Both the position numbers and the translations under genes were made by a program. Positions 40,875 through 48,951 of a stretch of DNA of 64,000 bases are shown piece by piece. Below the pieces are notes generated by a model. The model had not been told where the DNA came from and ran no database searches. It saw nothing but the letters and a program-made list of their open reading frames with translations. Numbering within the stretch: the stretch's first letter is position 1; each line of letters starts with the position of its first letter. The stretch spans positions 62,001 through 126,000 of the forward strand of contig DAIDHQ010000022.1 in assembly GCA_027459645.1 (NCBI GenBank), read 5' to 3'. Source of the stretch: Vulcanimicrobiota bacterium. Its GTDB lineage: Bacteria; Vulcanimicrobiota; Vulcanimicrobiia; Vulcanimicrobiales; Vulcanimicrobiaceae.

Positions 40875-41379
40875 CAATTCCCTCGTGGATGTAGCTGCGC
40901 GAAAGGTGCACGTACTCGTCCGCGGCGATCTCGATCCAGCGTTTCGCTTCGCCCTCGATCGCCTTTTTCACCTTGGCGGGCGCGCCGGCCACCAGCACGT
41001 GATCCGGAATCTCGACACGTTCGCCGACGACGCTGCCCGCGGCCACGAGCGAGCCTTCGCCGACGATGCTGCCGTTGAGGAGCACCGCGTTGCTGCCGAT
41101 CAGTGCGTGGCGCTTGACGTGGCAATCCTCCATCACGGCAGCGTGACCGATCGTCACGTCGTCGTCGATGCGCGTGAGGTCGGTGACGTGGATGACGGCG
41201 TTGTCCTGCACGCTGGTCCGTGCGCCGATCCGGATCGGGCCGTTGTCGCCGCGAAGCACGGCGCCGAACCAGATGCTCGACTCCTCGCCCACCTCGACGT
41301 CGCCGATCAAGACGGCCGTAGGAGCGATAAATGCGCTGGGGTGCACTTTCGGGGTTTTTCCCCGGTACGTGATGATCAT
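40858..41379 (-). CDS. Gamma-carbonic-anhydrase-like hexapeptide-repeat protein
   Basis: 173 residues from ATG 41379. Left-handed beta-helix repeats (SAFIAPTAVLIGDVEVGEESS, IWFGAVLRGDNGPIRIGART) and the C-terminal PAKVKKAIEGEA match the YrdA/PaaY gamma-CA group. Zinc ligands His64 (NAVIHV) and His79 (TIGHAAV) are kept, but the third, normally HGC, reads EDC with Glu84; His87 follows two residues after the Cys. Activity therefore needs testing. It overlaps the YbjN-like gene by 17 bases and is divergent from a small gene starting 18 bases away. Confidence 0.85.
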   Translation of the reverse strand: MIITYRGKTPKVHPSAFIAPTAVLIGDVEVGEESSIWFGAVLRGDNGPIRIGARTSVQDNAVIHVTDLTRIDDDVTIGHAAVMEDCHVKRHALIGSNAVLLNGSIVGEGSLVAAGSVVGERVEIPDHVLVAGAPAKVKKAIEGEAKRWIEIAADEYVHLSRSYIHEGIDAARP

Positions 41380-41397
41380 GTGGCGAATGCTTACGCC

Positions 41398-41652
41398 ATG
41401 CATCGCCACAACACCCCGCTACGCGGCGTCAAGGCCGTCCCGAAGCCGGCCGAGGGCAATCCCGACTATACGGACGTGCATTACCGCTACGCCGGGCGAG
41501 CGGGCAACATCCACGAAGTCGTCGAGATCGACGGCCGGAAGCTTGCGAAGGTGGGCTTTCCCGACCGGAAGATCGTGTACTATTTTCTTGACGACCTGGA
41601 GCTGGACGGGACCGCCAAGCGCGGGACCTTCCACGACGACGAGTCATCGTGA
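41398..41652 (+). CDS. Small hypothetical protein, 84 residues
   Basis: ATG 41398. MHRHNTPLRGVKAVPKPAEGN, then DVHYRYAGRAGNIHEVVEIDG, KLAKVGFPDRKIVYYFLDDL. Compact beta-rich protein with no Cys, signal peptide or recognised family. It shares an 18-base divergent gap with the gamma-CA gene, so one of the two start assignments could be off. Confidence 0.6.
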   Translation: MHRHNTPLRGVKAVPKPAEGNPDYTDVHYRYAGRAGNIHEVVEIDGRKLAKVGFPDRKIVYYFLDDLELDGTAKRGTFHDDESS

Positions 41653-41704
41653 ACTCGTCGCGGGCGTTCATCATACCGTCATCGCTAATTGTTAGGTTGG
41701 TCGC

Positions 41705-42610
41705 ATGCCTATCGTTCCTGTAACGGCCGTGCAGCCCGTTCATCCCGGGGGCGGCTTTGATTACCTCACCGTCGATGCCGCGCGCAAGCGCGTCTACGGC
41801 GCACATCACACCGGTCTGCTTATCGCCGACGCCGATACGGGGAACGTCCTCGGTATCGTCAACGTCGGCCCGATGTCCGGCGTAGCGGTAAATCCCGCCA
41901 ATGGTTACGTCTACACCGGCAACAGTAGTTCGAACACCGTCAGCGAGATCGATCCGGTCTCGCAAAAGATTCTCCGCACCGTGGTTCTCGGCGGCCACAT
42001 CGACGCGCTCCAGTACGATCCCGTGCTCGATCGCATCTACGCCGATCAAGACGACGGCACGCACCTCTACGTGATCGATGTAAAGACGTTCAAACTCATC
42101 AAGGCGGTAAAGCTGCCGGGGCACAAGCCCGAGTATCTGCAGATCGATCCGAAGACCCACGACGTCTACCAAAATATCGCGACGGACAGCGAGATCGCGG
42201 TGATCGATCCCAAGACGCTGAAGGTCTCGCGGATCATCAAAACGCCCGAAATCAAAGACAACCATCCGCTACAGTACGACGCGCGCGATAACGTGCTGCT
42301 CGTTGCGGGCGAAAACAAGGTGCTTTCGGTGTATAGCACCGACGGCAAGAAACTCTACTCGACGGCCATGCCGGGCCGCGTCGACCAATGCGACTGGAAC
42401 GCAACGCGCGGTTGGCTGGCATGTGCGGGCGGGGGTATCGCGCTCTTTTCGTTTGACGGAAAGTCCGCGCCCACGCTGCTGGACAATCACCCGGTCAACC
42501 CGGGCGTGCACAACGTCGCGATCGACGATCGCACCGGCACGATCTGGGTGGATTGGGGCAGCCGCACGGGAGGCGGCGCTTCCTTGCAGGGCTTCACGTA
42601 TAAGCCCTAG
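41705..42610 (+). CDS. YVTN-type beta-propeller protein
   Basis: 301 residues. Repeats such as GFDYLTVDAARKRVYGAHHTG, VAVNPANGYVYTGNSSSNTV, LQYDPVLDRIYADQDDGTHL and LQIDPKTHDVYQNIATDSE are regular YVTN/SMP-30-like blades. No signal peptide is visible, unusual for this group; a start further upstream is not available. Likely a binding or lactonase-like propeller; active-site residues cannot be assigned. Confidence 0.8.
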   Translation: MPIVPVTAVQPVHPGGGFDYLTVDAARKRVYGAHHTGLLIADADTGNVLGIVNVGPMSGVAVNPANGYVYTGNSSSNTVSEIDPVSQKILRTVVLGGHIDALQYDPVLDRIYADQDDGTHLYVIDVKTFKLIKAVKLPGHKPEYLQIDPKTHDVYQNIATDSEIAVIDPKTLKVSRIIKTPEIKDNHPLQYDARDNVLLVAGENKVLSVYSTDGKKLYSTAMPGRVDQCDWNATRGWLACAGGGIALFSFDGKSAPTLLDNHPVNPGVHNVAIDDRTGTIWVDWGSRTGGGASLQGFTYKP

Positions 42611-42690
42611 CGGCCGGTCTACCCAAAAGTAGGTATGTAAGGTCCTCCCCCGCGCCCGGTATCGTCGAGCGTGGAGGAGGACGCATACCA

Positions 42691-44493
42691 ATGAAACGAC
42701 TTGCCCCTGGGGCGCTCGCGCTGAGCGCCGTGCTGGCATCGTGCGGAGGTCACGGCGGTTCGGCTATCCCGAACGCCCCGGCCGCAGCGCCATCGAATCT
42801 TGGAACTCACGACACGCGAGCGGCCGCGACGGTCGCCGCACCCGCCGGTTGGGCCGCAACCGCCACCGGCGTTTTGAATCTCGCCAATGCGACGGATCTG
42901 GGCGCACTGCCCGCGACGCAATCGATTACGATCCGCCTGGCGCTTCAACTGAACAACGCGAACGCGCTCAAGTCGCTAATCGCATCCGGACAGACGGTCT
43001 CGCCGGCGGATTTCACGGCCAACTATGGGCCCACCGCGGCGCAAGTTCATGCGGCCGTCGCGTATCTGCAGCAACAGGGTTTTACCAATATCACGACCGA
43101 GCCGAACAACATCCTCGTTGACGCAACGGCGCCGGCGTCGGTGGTGCAGAAGGCATTCGATACGACGCTGCACGGCTTCACGCAGAACGGCCTGAACGTC
43201 TATGCGAACACGTCGCCAGCCTACATTCCGCAGGCACTCGCGGGCAACGTCATCGCGGTTCTCGGATTGAACGACGCACAAGCCGCTGCGGCGCGGCACG
43301 AGCGTCAGGAAAACACGCTCGCAACGCCGACGCCCGCGCCCACGGCGAATCCGTGCACGGAGAACGTCAATACGACCACGGGCACGGCCGTCTGCCCGCG
43401 TTTTTACACGCCCGCAGATTATAAGATCGCCTACGATGCTACGAGCGTTCCCGATGCAACGCGCACGTCGATTGCGATTATGACCGAAGGCCAGCTCTCG
43501 CAATCGATCAGCGATTTCCGCGACAACGAAACGCGCGACGGCCTCCCGGAGGTGCCGATCACCACGGTGCAAGTGCAACCGATGAGCAGCGATACGTCGG
43601 GCGGTGAAGAGTGGACGCTGGACATGCTCGCGTCGACGGGTCTAGCAGGAAACGTGAAGATGCTCTATCTCTATAACTTTGCATCGCTCTCCGATGCCGA
43701 CATCGTCGAAGGCTATAATCGTTGGGTCACCGACGACAAAGCGCCGATTGCGAATTCGTCGTTCGGCGGATGCGAGGTCTTCCCGTACCAAGACGGTGCG
43801 ATGCTTGCGGCCGACGAGATTCTGGTCGAGGCCGCCGCGCAAGGTCAGACGATGTTCGTTTCGACCGGCGATACCGGCGGGTATTGCGGGATCGCGGGCG
43901 TGCCGCCCAACGGCGCGCCGGGAGGATTACCGTTCGTCGAATGGCCGGCCGCATCGCCCTACGTTACCGCGGTCGGCGGAACGGATTTGTTCACGAATCC
44001 GGACGGCTCGTATTTAGGCGAAAGCGCGTGGGAAGCCGGCGGCGGCGGCGTGAGCCAGTTCGAATACGGGCCGTATTGGGAATCCGGCGTGCAGCCGGTA
44101 TCGTCGACGCCCGCAGGCTTTACGTTCCGCGGCGTCCCCGACGTCGCGATGGATGCGGCGCTCGAAACCGGCATGGACATTTGGTTCAGCGGAACGGAAT
44201 ACATTATCGGCGGGACGAGTCTCGCGTCGCCGCTTGCGGCGGGTGCCTATGCGCGCTTGCAAAGCGCGCACGATAACACACTCGGGTTTGCACCGATCAA
44301 GTTCTACTCGATCTACAGTCAGAACCAAGGCGCGCCGTCGTCGATGAGCGCCGGTCCGCCGCCGTGGCAAATGATCGGCGGATTCCACGACATCTTGAGC
44401 GGCAGCAACGGCGCGTACACCGCGCTTCCCAAATACGACTACACGACGGGCTTGGGCAGTATCGACATTGCCAAGCTGAACGCGGAGATCTAA
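42691..44493 (+). CDS. S53 sedolisin/kumamolisin-type peptidase lipoprotein, copy 1
   Basis: 600 residues after a strong GGAGGAGG site. Lipobox AVLASCGGHG. A pro-kumamolisin activation domain (about residues 60-200: SLIASGQTVSPADFTANYGP, VAYLQQQGFTNI) is followed by the peptidase. Catalytic Glu and Asp lie in GEEWTLDM (about residues 306/310), the oxyanion Asp in STGDTGG and the Ser in GGTSLASP (about 509). The calcium site near the C-terminus is suggested by HDILSGSNGAYTA and YDYTTGLGSIDI. Acid-acting secreted endopeptidase, autoactivated. The next gene is a paralogue two bases on. Confidence 0.93.
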   Translation: MKRLAPGALALSAVLASCGGHGGSAIPNAPAAAPSNLGTHDTRAAATVAAPAGWAATATGVLNLANATDLGALPATQSITIRLALQLNNANALKSLIASGQTVSPADFTANYGPTAAQVHAAVAYLQQQGFTNITTEPNNILVDATAPASVVQKAFDTTLHGFTQNGLNVYANTSPAYIPQALAGNVIAVLGLNDAQAAAARHERQENTLATPTPAPTANPCTENVNTTTGTAVCPRFYTPADYKIAYDATSVPDATRTSIAIMTEGQLSQSISDFRDNETRDGLPEVPITTVQVQPMSSDTSGGEEWTLDMLASTGLAGNVKMLYLYNFASLSDADIVEGYNRWVTDDKAPIANSSFGGCEVFPYQDGAMLAADEILVEAAAQGQTMFVSTGDTGGYCGIAGVPPNGAPGGLPFVEWPAASPYVTAVGGTDLFTNPDGSYLGESAWEAGGGGVSQFEYGPYWESGVQPVSSTPAGFTFRGVPDVAMDAALETGMDIWFSGTEYIIGGTSLASPLAAGAYARLQSAHDNTLGFAPIKFYSIYSQNQGAPSSMSAGPPPWQMIGGFHDILSGSNGAYTALPKYDYTTGLGSIDIAKLNAEI

Positions 44494-44495
44494 CG

Positions 44496-46268
44496 ATGCG
44501 ACCGGATATCACGTGCAAAACGCGCCTTGCAGCCGTTGCTGCAGCGATCTCACTCGCGGCGTGCTCGGGACACGGCGCAAACACTGGGCCGCTGCCTCAG
44601 ACGGCCGCCGGAAGCCGCGCCGGAACGCCGGCAGCGGTAGCGGCGCCGACCGGATGGGCGGCAACGGCCACGCAAGGAGCGACGATCGCCAACGCAACCG
44701 CTCTTGGCGCGCTCGATCCGTCGACGAAGATGACGATTCGCGTTGCAATGAACTTGCACAACGTCTCGCAGTTGCAGTCGCTCATCGCGTCGGGGCAAAC
44801 GATCTCGCCGGGGCAGTTTGCCGCACAATTCGGCCCAACGGCGAGCGACGTTACGGCCGTCGAGCAGTACTTGCAACAGCAGGGCTTCACCAACATCGTT
44901 GCCGAGGGACAGCTCGTGAGTGCCGACGGTACCGCGGCGATCGTCACCAAGGCCTTCGATACGTCGCTCTCGTCGTTCTCGCTCGGTGGCGCGAACGTCT
45001 ATGTCAACACCGAGCCAGCCTTCGTTCCGGCGAATTTGGGCAACGTGGTCGCCGCCGTCCTGGGCTTGAACGACGCCGCTAAAATGACGGCGAAACCGCG
45101 TACCGACGCGTGTTTCCTTGCCGCGCCGAACGGAGCATGTTTGACCGAGTTCGATGCGAGCACGGTGCAGCAGTACTATGACGCGGCGCCGCTTCCGCCC
45201 GCAACGAACGCGACGATTGCCGTGATCAGCGAAGGCGACGTCAGCGGCGTCATCACCGATCTACGCTACGCGGAAGCGCAGCAAGGTCTGCCGCAGGTGC
45301 CGGTCTCGATCGTCACCGTCGGGCTTTCGAGCCCCGACACGTCGGGCGTCGCGGAGTGGGATCTCGACACGCAAAGCTCCACCGGGATGGCGCAGAACGT
45401 GTCGCATCTCTACCTGTATGCAACGACGTCGCTCACCGATTCCGATATCGCCAACGCGTACAACTCGTGGGTGACGCAACACGTAGCGCGCCTCGGCAAT
45501 TCGTCGTTCGGTGAATGCGAATATCAAGCATGGCTCGATGGGTCGATGAAGGTCGACGACAACGAATTCATGCAAGCTGCCGCGCAAGGCCAGACGATGT
45601 TCGCCTCGAGCGGCGACACGGGATCGGCGTGCGCGCTCGTCGGCACGAACGGCGTGCCGGGGTCGGGTCTGCCGATGGTCGAGTATCCATCCGCATCGCC
45701 CTACGTCATGTCGGTCGGCGGAACCACGGTTGTGGGGCAGTCCGGCAGCGCAAACTACGTGGGTGAAACGGCATGGAACGCCGGCGGCGGCGGTTTGAGT
45801 CAATTCGAAAACGGCACCAGTTGGGAAGCGACGGAGCAGCCGACGCAAGGGACGCTCGCCGCTGCAAATCTCCGCGGGTTGCCCGACATGGCGATGGCTG
45901 CCGATGCCAACTCCGGCGCGTATATCGTGTACGGCCAGAACATCCCGGGAGTCGGCGCATGTCCGACCGGCTGCGGCATCGGAGGGACGAGCGAAGCTTC
46001 GCCGCTTGCCATGGGTGCCTACGCGCGCATCCTCTCGGCGCACAACGACGCGCTCGGCTTTGCGCCGCCGCTCTACTATAAGAACTTTGCCGAGAACGCC
46101 GGCTCAGCCGTCACCGTGACGGGGCCGCCGCCGACGCAAAGCACGGGCGGCTTCCACGACATTATCACCGGCGCGAACGGCGCGTACACGGCCCTCCCCG
46201 GTTACGACTACACGACCGGGCTCGGCTCACTGGACGTCGCCAAAATGAGTGCTCTCATCGGGCAGTGA
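44496..46268 (+). CDS. S53 sedolisin/kumamolisin-type peptidase lipoprotein, copy 2
   Basis: 590 residues from ATG 44496, two bases after copy 1. Lipobox SLAACSGHG, pro-domain with SLIASGQTISPGQF and YLQQQGFTNI. Catalytic Glu/Asp in VAEWDLDT, oxyanion Asp in SSGDTGSAC, Ser in GGTSEASP. The overall layout matches copy 1, and shared phrases (NSSFG.CE, AAQGQTMF, SPYV..VGGT, YDYTTGLGS) show tandem duplication. Extra Cys (GVGACPTGCGIGG) near the Ser are not in copy 1. Ends before a terminator. Confidence 0.93.
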   Translation: MRPDITCKTRLAAVAAAISLAACSGHGANTGPLPQTAAGSRAGTPAAVAAPTGWAATATQGATIANATALGALDPSTKMTIRVAMNLHNVSQLQSLIASGQTISPGQFAAQFGPTASDVTAVEQYLQQQGFTNIVAEGQLVSADGTAAIVTKAFDTSLSSFSLGGANVYVNTEPAFVPANLGNVVAAVLGLNDAAKMTAKPRTDACFLAAPNGACLTEFDASTVQQYYDAAPLPPATNATIAVISEGDVSGVITDLRYAEAQQGLPQVPVSIVTVGLSSPDTSGVAEWDLDTQSSTGMAQNVSHLYLYATTSLTDSDIANAYNSWVTQHVARLGNSSFGECEYQAWLDGSMKVDDNEFMQAAAQGQTMFASSGDTGSACALVGTNGVPGSGLPMVEYPSASPYVMSVGGTTVVGQSGSANYVGETAWNAGGGGLSQFENGTSWEATEQPTQGTLAAANLRGLPDMAMAADANSGAYIVYGQNIPGVGACPTGCGIGGTSEASPLAMGAYARILSAHNDALGFAPPLYYKNFAENAGSAVTVTGPPPTQSTGGFHDIITGANGAYTALPGYDYTTGLGSLDVAKMSALIGQ

Positions 46269-46297
46269 TTCGTCCTCCTCGCCGGGTGGGGGCATCG

Positions 46298-46326
46298 AAG
46301 GGGCGGCGTGTGTTGCGCCGCCCCTT
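46298..46326 (+). terminator. Rho-independent terminator after the S53 pair
   Basis: AAGGGGCGGCG (46298-46308), 7-nt loop, CGCCGCCCCTT (46316-46326): an 11-bp stem, but only two T residues follow, so termination may be partial. Confidence 0.65.
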
Positions 46327-46334
46327 CACTGTCG

Positions 46335-47231
46335 ATGACTACTCCAATGAGCATCGTGCACGGCACGCTGATGGAGAGCGTTCTCGCGGGGCAACCCAAC
46401 ACCGACGAGGAGTGGCTGGAATACTTCCGCACGTTCCACGAACTGCTTCCCAACGCCAACGACCTCTTCGCGCTCCTGCGCACGCGAACGAACGACACCA
46501 GCTACACGATTGTGGCGAAGTCCGTATCCTCGGCGGTGCGAGACGTGTTGGACCTGGCCTGCGGCGACGGCAATCTCATCGACGACCTGCTGGTGCAACT
46601 TCCCAATGCCCGCATCTACGGCGTCGACGTCTGCGCTGCAGAGATCGCCATCGCACGAGGCCGGTTCGCGGACGAATCGCGCGTTACGCTCGATATCGCC
46701 GATGCGGCGGCGCTGCCCTACGACGACAACTCGTTCGATTGCGTCATCGCGCATCAGTTCTTGAATTTCTTGCCCGACATTCAGAGGTATTTACGCGAGA
46801 TCGCGCGCGTACTCAAACCCGGCGGCCGTCTATTGTCGGTGTCGAATCGCGGCTGGCAGAGCGATCGCGAAGCGATCTGGATCAAGATCAACGAGGCGGC
46901 GTTTGACGCGGTGAAGCGTTTCTATCCCGAGGTGGTGTGGCCCAAGATGGGCGACATGCGTTTTTATCGCGAAAACGGCGTTCGCGAGGTCTTCGCGCAA
47001 TCGACGTACTTCGACGCGCAGACGTTCTCGACGGGCTCGTTCGTATCGAGCGTCATGCTGACGCCCGATCGGGTCGCGGCGATCTACAACCGCCTGTATT
47101 TCTACGGCTTGCTTGCGGAGAAGAAGCACGTGCTCGAGGCGGTTACCGAGCGGGCCAAGCAACTCGCCAAGGGCGATCTGGTGGAGATGACGCTGCCATT
47201 CCGGCTGGTCAGCGTACGCGTAAAGGGCTAG
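46335..47231 (+). CDS. Class I SAM-dependent methyltransferase
   Basis: 298 residues from ATG 46335 (an ATG at 46347 is also possible; neither has a clear ribosome site). The SAM motif I is VLDLACGDGNLIDDLL, motif II ARIYGVDVCAAEIAIA, post-motif DAAALPYDDNSFDCVIAHQ and LKPGGRLLSV. The C-terminal half (FYPEVVWPKMGDMRFY, AIYNRLYFYGLLAEKK) is specific and unrecognised. Substrate unknown. It stands alone between a terminator and tRNA-Thr. Confidence 0.87.
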   Translation: MTTPMSIVHGTLMESVLAGQPNTDEEWLEYFRTFHELLPNANDLFALLRTRTNDTSYTIVAKSVSSAVRDVLDLACGDGNLIDDLLVQLPNARIYGVDVCAAEIAIARGRFADESRVTLDIADAAALPYDDNSFDCVIAHQFLNFLPDIQRYLREIARVLKPGGRLLSVSNRGWQSDREAIWIKINEAAFDAVKRFYPEVVWPKMGDMRFYRENGVREVFAQSTYFDAQTFSTGSFVSSVMLTPDRVAAIYNRLYFYGLLAEKKHVLEAVTERAKQLAKGDLVEMTLPFRLVSVRVKG

Positions 47232-47317
47232 AATACACCGACGGATGCCGCATTCGCAGTCGGTGAACATGGGACGAGGATTAGCATCGACCCCGACGAA
47301 TCACGGGCGGTCGTAAT

Positions 47318-47390
47318 GCCGACGTAGCTCAGTTGGTAGAGCAGCTGATTCGTAATCAGCAGGTCGCCGGTTCGAGTCCGGCCGTCGGCT
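47318..47390 (+). tRNA. tRNA-Thr (anticodon CGU)
   Basis: 73 bases folding as a full cloverleaf. The acceptor stem GCCGACG pairs with CGTCGGC (47383-47389), with discriminator T47390. D arm GCTCAGTTGGTAGAGC, anticodon stem GCTGA/TCAGC with loop TTCGTAA (anticodon CGT at 47351-47353), and TTCGAGT in the T loop. No CCA is encoded. A strong terminator starts at the next base. Confidence 0.97.
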
Positions 47391-47430
47391 AAATGAGGCG
47401 AGGGGGTTGTACCCCTCGCCTCATTTATTT
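47391..47430 (+). terminator. Rho-independent terminator after tRNA-Thr
   Basis: A 15-bp perfect stem AAATGAGGCGAGGGG / CCCCTCGCCTCATTT (47391-47405, 47412-47426) with loop GTTGTA, followed by ATTT. It abuts the tRNA 3' end. Confidence 0.92.
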
Positions 47431-47479
47431 CTCAATCCGGAGACGCGGGGCAAGGAAGCAATTACACGGAATCGAACAT

Positions 47480-47632
47480 ATGTTCGCTATGGAGCGTGTT
47501 TGTTTTCGAGCGTCTTGCGATCGCCCCGTTGCGCGTCGCGCGCGTTTCTGTTCCAACCGATGCCAAATCGACTACCAATACGAGTCTACGATTTTTATAA
47601 GTCGAAGCTTCCGCAGGGCTCCGAGAAGATGA
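47480..47632 (+). CDS. Possible small Cys-rich protein, 50 residues
   Basis: ATG 47480. MERVCFRASCDRPVARRARF and CSNRCQIDYQYE contain C-x4-C and C-x3-C pairs in the style of FCS..C zinc fingers. No ribosome site is evident, and the overlapping second frame carries a better-conserved fragment, so this could be chance. Confidence 0.3.
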   Translation: MFAMERVCFRASCDRPVARRARFCSNRCQIDYQYESTIFISRSFRRAPRR

Positions 47633-47772
47633 AAGTGTCGAGCGGCGCCGAGTCGATGGCGACGTTCAGCGTGCAGGATGCTCGAGCGGGAGAAACGACC
47701 GTGATGCTCGACTCGAAAGGTACCGACGGCACGACCATTCTCATCACGCACAGAGACGCGACGACGCAGTAG
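47560..47772 (+). pseudogene. C-terminal fragment of a conserved secreted-protein domain
   Basis: The frame from ATG 47560 reads MPNRLPIRVYDFYKSKLPQG, then SVQDARAGETTVMLDSKG and ends TTILITHRDATTQ. The V-x-x-FYKSKLP and TT..I.ITH segments look like the end of a 'YPGA...' periplasmic domain seen in many soil bacteria, but the N-terminal part is missing and other frames upstream carry only scraps. Probably a truncated gene. The 450-base gap between the tRNA and the DUF4382 gene holds nothing else convincing. Confidence 0.4.
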
Positions 47773-47807
47773 CGCGCTCCGGCCACCGGCACGATGTGGG
47801 ACAGGCG

Positions 47808-47836
47808 GAGCCCCGCGTTAACGCGGGGCTCTTTCT
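47808..47836. terminator. Palindromic terminator hairpin
   Basis: GAGCCCCGCGTTAACGCGGGGCTC (47808-47831) is a perfect palindrome, followed by TTTCTCT on the plus strand. It lies between the fragment above and the convergent DUF4382 gene and may serve both. Confidence 0.85.
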
Positions 47837-47880
47837 CTAGATTGCAGCGATACGCAGGTCTATCGGTGCGAAGATTTTAG

Positions 47881-48804
47881 CTAGTCGGTTATCGAGACGC
47901 CGCTGGTCGTCTGTCCGGCGGTTACCGTGACGTTCGGACCGGTAACGTCAGCCGTGCCGTCGGCACCGGTTGCGGCTTCCGTCGCACCGGCCTGATTCGT
48001 CCAGGTATTTTTCACGACGAGCGTGTACGAGCCGGCCTGCAGCGCGTTAATCTGGAAATTGCCGTTCGTATCCGTCACGCCGGAGTTGATCGCGGTGCCG
48101 TTTTGCTCCGCAAGGACCTCCGCATTGCTCACAGCGTTGCCGGCGTTGTCCGTAACGGTCCCGGAAATCGAGCCCGACGTCGCTTGCGCGGTCGCAACCA
48201 ACACGGGCTTCATCAACCACTGCCCGCTGGAACCGGCTTGAACGATCGATTCTGCGGCGTTAAAGTCGATGAGAAATCCGTATGTGGACCCCGCCTGCGC
48301 GGTGAACGCAGTGTTCACCTTGATGCCGGCCGTGCCGGGGCCGTCTCCCGAATCGGTGCTCGTGTTGCCCCCGAATCCGACGCCGGTTGCGCTAGGAATC
48401 GAAAGCGGATACGTCGTGCCGTTGACCACGACCGAGGTGTTGTCCGGGTTCGATGTGTCGAGGACAAAGCGCAATTGGTGATAGGTGCCCGCCGGTATCG
48501 CGGCGCTACCCAAGGTGAGCGGCGTCGTTTGATAGTTCAAGAGATTAATGGGTTCCGAAGGAGAAAAGCTTGCAATCGTTTGGATGCCGCCGCTCCCTCC
48601 GACCGCCTCCACTTTCTCCAGCGCAATATTTACGGCAGTTACCGTTCCAGCCGATGTCCGAAATGGTCCGTCCATCAACGATGCGCTGACCATTGAGGTC
48701 CCTGCGCCGGGAACCGTACCGGACGTGCTGCCACCGGATCCACCGCCGCAGGCCGCAAGCAACAGTGCGCTTGCGCCGAGCGCTGCAACCAACCGTGCGT
48801 TCAT
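47881..48804 (-). CDS. DUF4382/carboxypeptidase-regulatory-like lipoprotein
   Basis: 307 residues after GGAGGGGGAG. Lipobox LLLAACGGG. The first domain (MVSASLMDGPFRTSAGTVTA, VNIALEKVEAVGG, SEPINLLNYQT, IPAGTYHQLRFVLDTSN) is DUF4382. The second (about 205-300: SISGTVTDNAGNAVSNAEVL, NFQINALQAGSYTLVV) is a carboxypeptidase D regulatory-like beta sandwich. Surface or periplasmic, function unknown. Confidence 0.85.
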   Translation of the reverse strand: MNARLVAALGASALLLAACGGGSGGSTSGTVPGAGTSMVSASLMDGPFRTSAGTVTAVNIALEKVEAVGGSGGIQTIASFSPSEPINLLNYQTTPLTLGSAAIPAGTYHQLRFVLDTSNPDNTSVVVNGTTYPLSIPSATGVGFGGNTSTDSGDGPGTAGIKVNTAFTAQAGSTYGFLIDFNAAESIVQAGSSGQWLMKPVLVATAQATSGSISGTVTDNAGNAVSNAEVLAEQNGTAINSGVTDTNGNFQINALQAGSYTLVVKNTWTNQAGATEAATGADGTADVTGPNVTVTAGQTTSGVSITD

Positions 48805-48951
48805 CGTTCTCCCCCTCCAAAGCGTTCCAACAAGCCGAGCCGCCGTGACCCCGAGGCCGAAAGCGCGCTCGCTTCCCTGCCATCCGGCCGACGTATCGGC
48901 GCCATGGATAACGTACCCACCATGACGCCAAAAAAACGGTCGACGAGCGCG

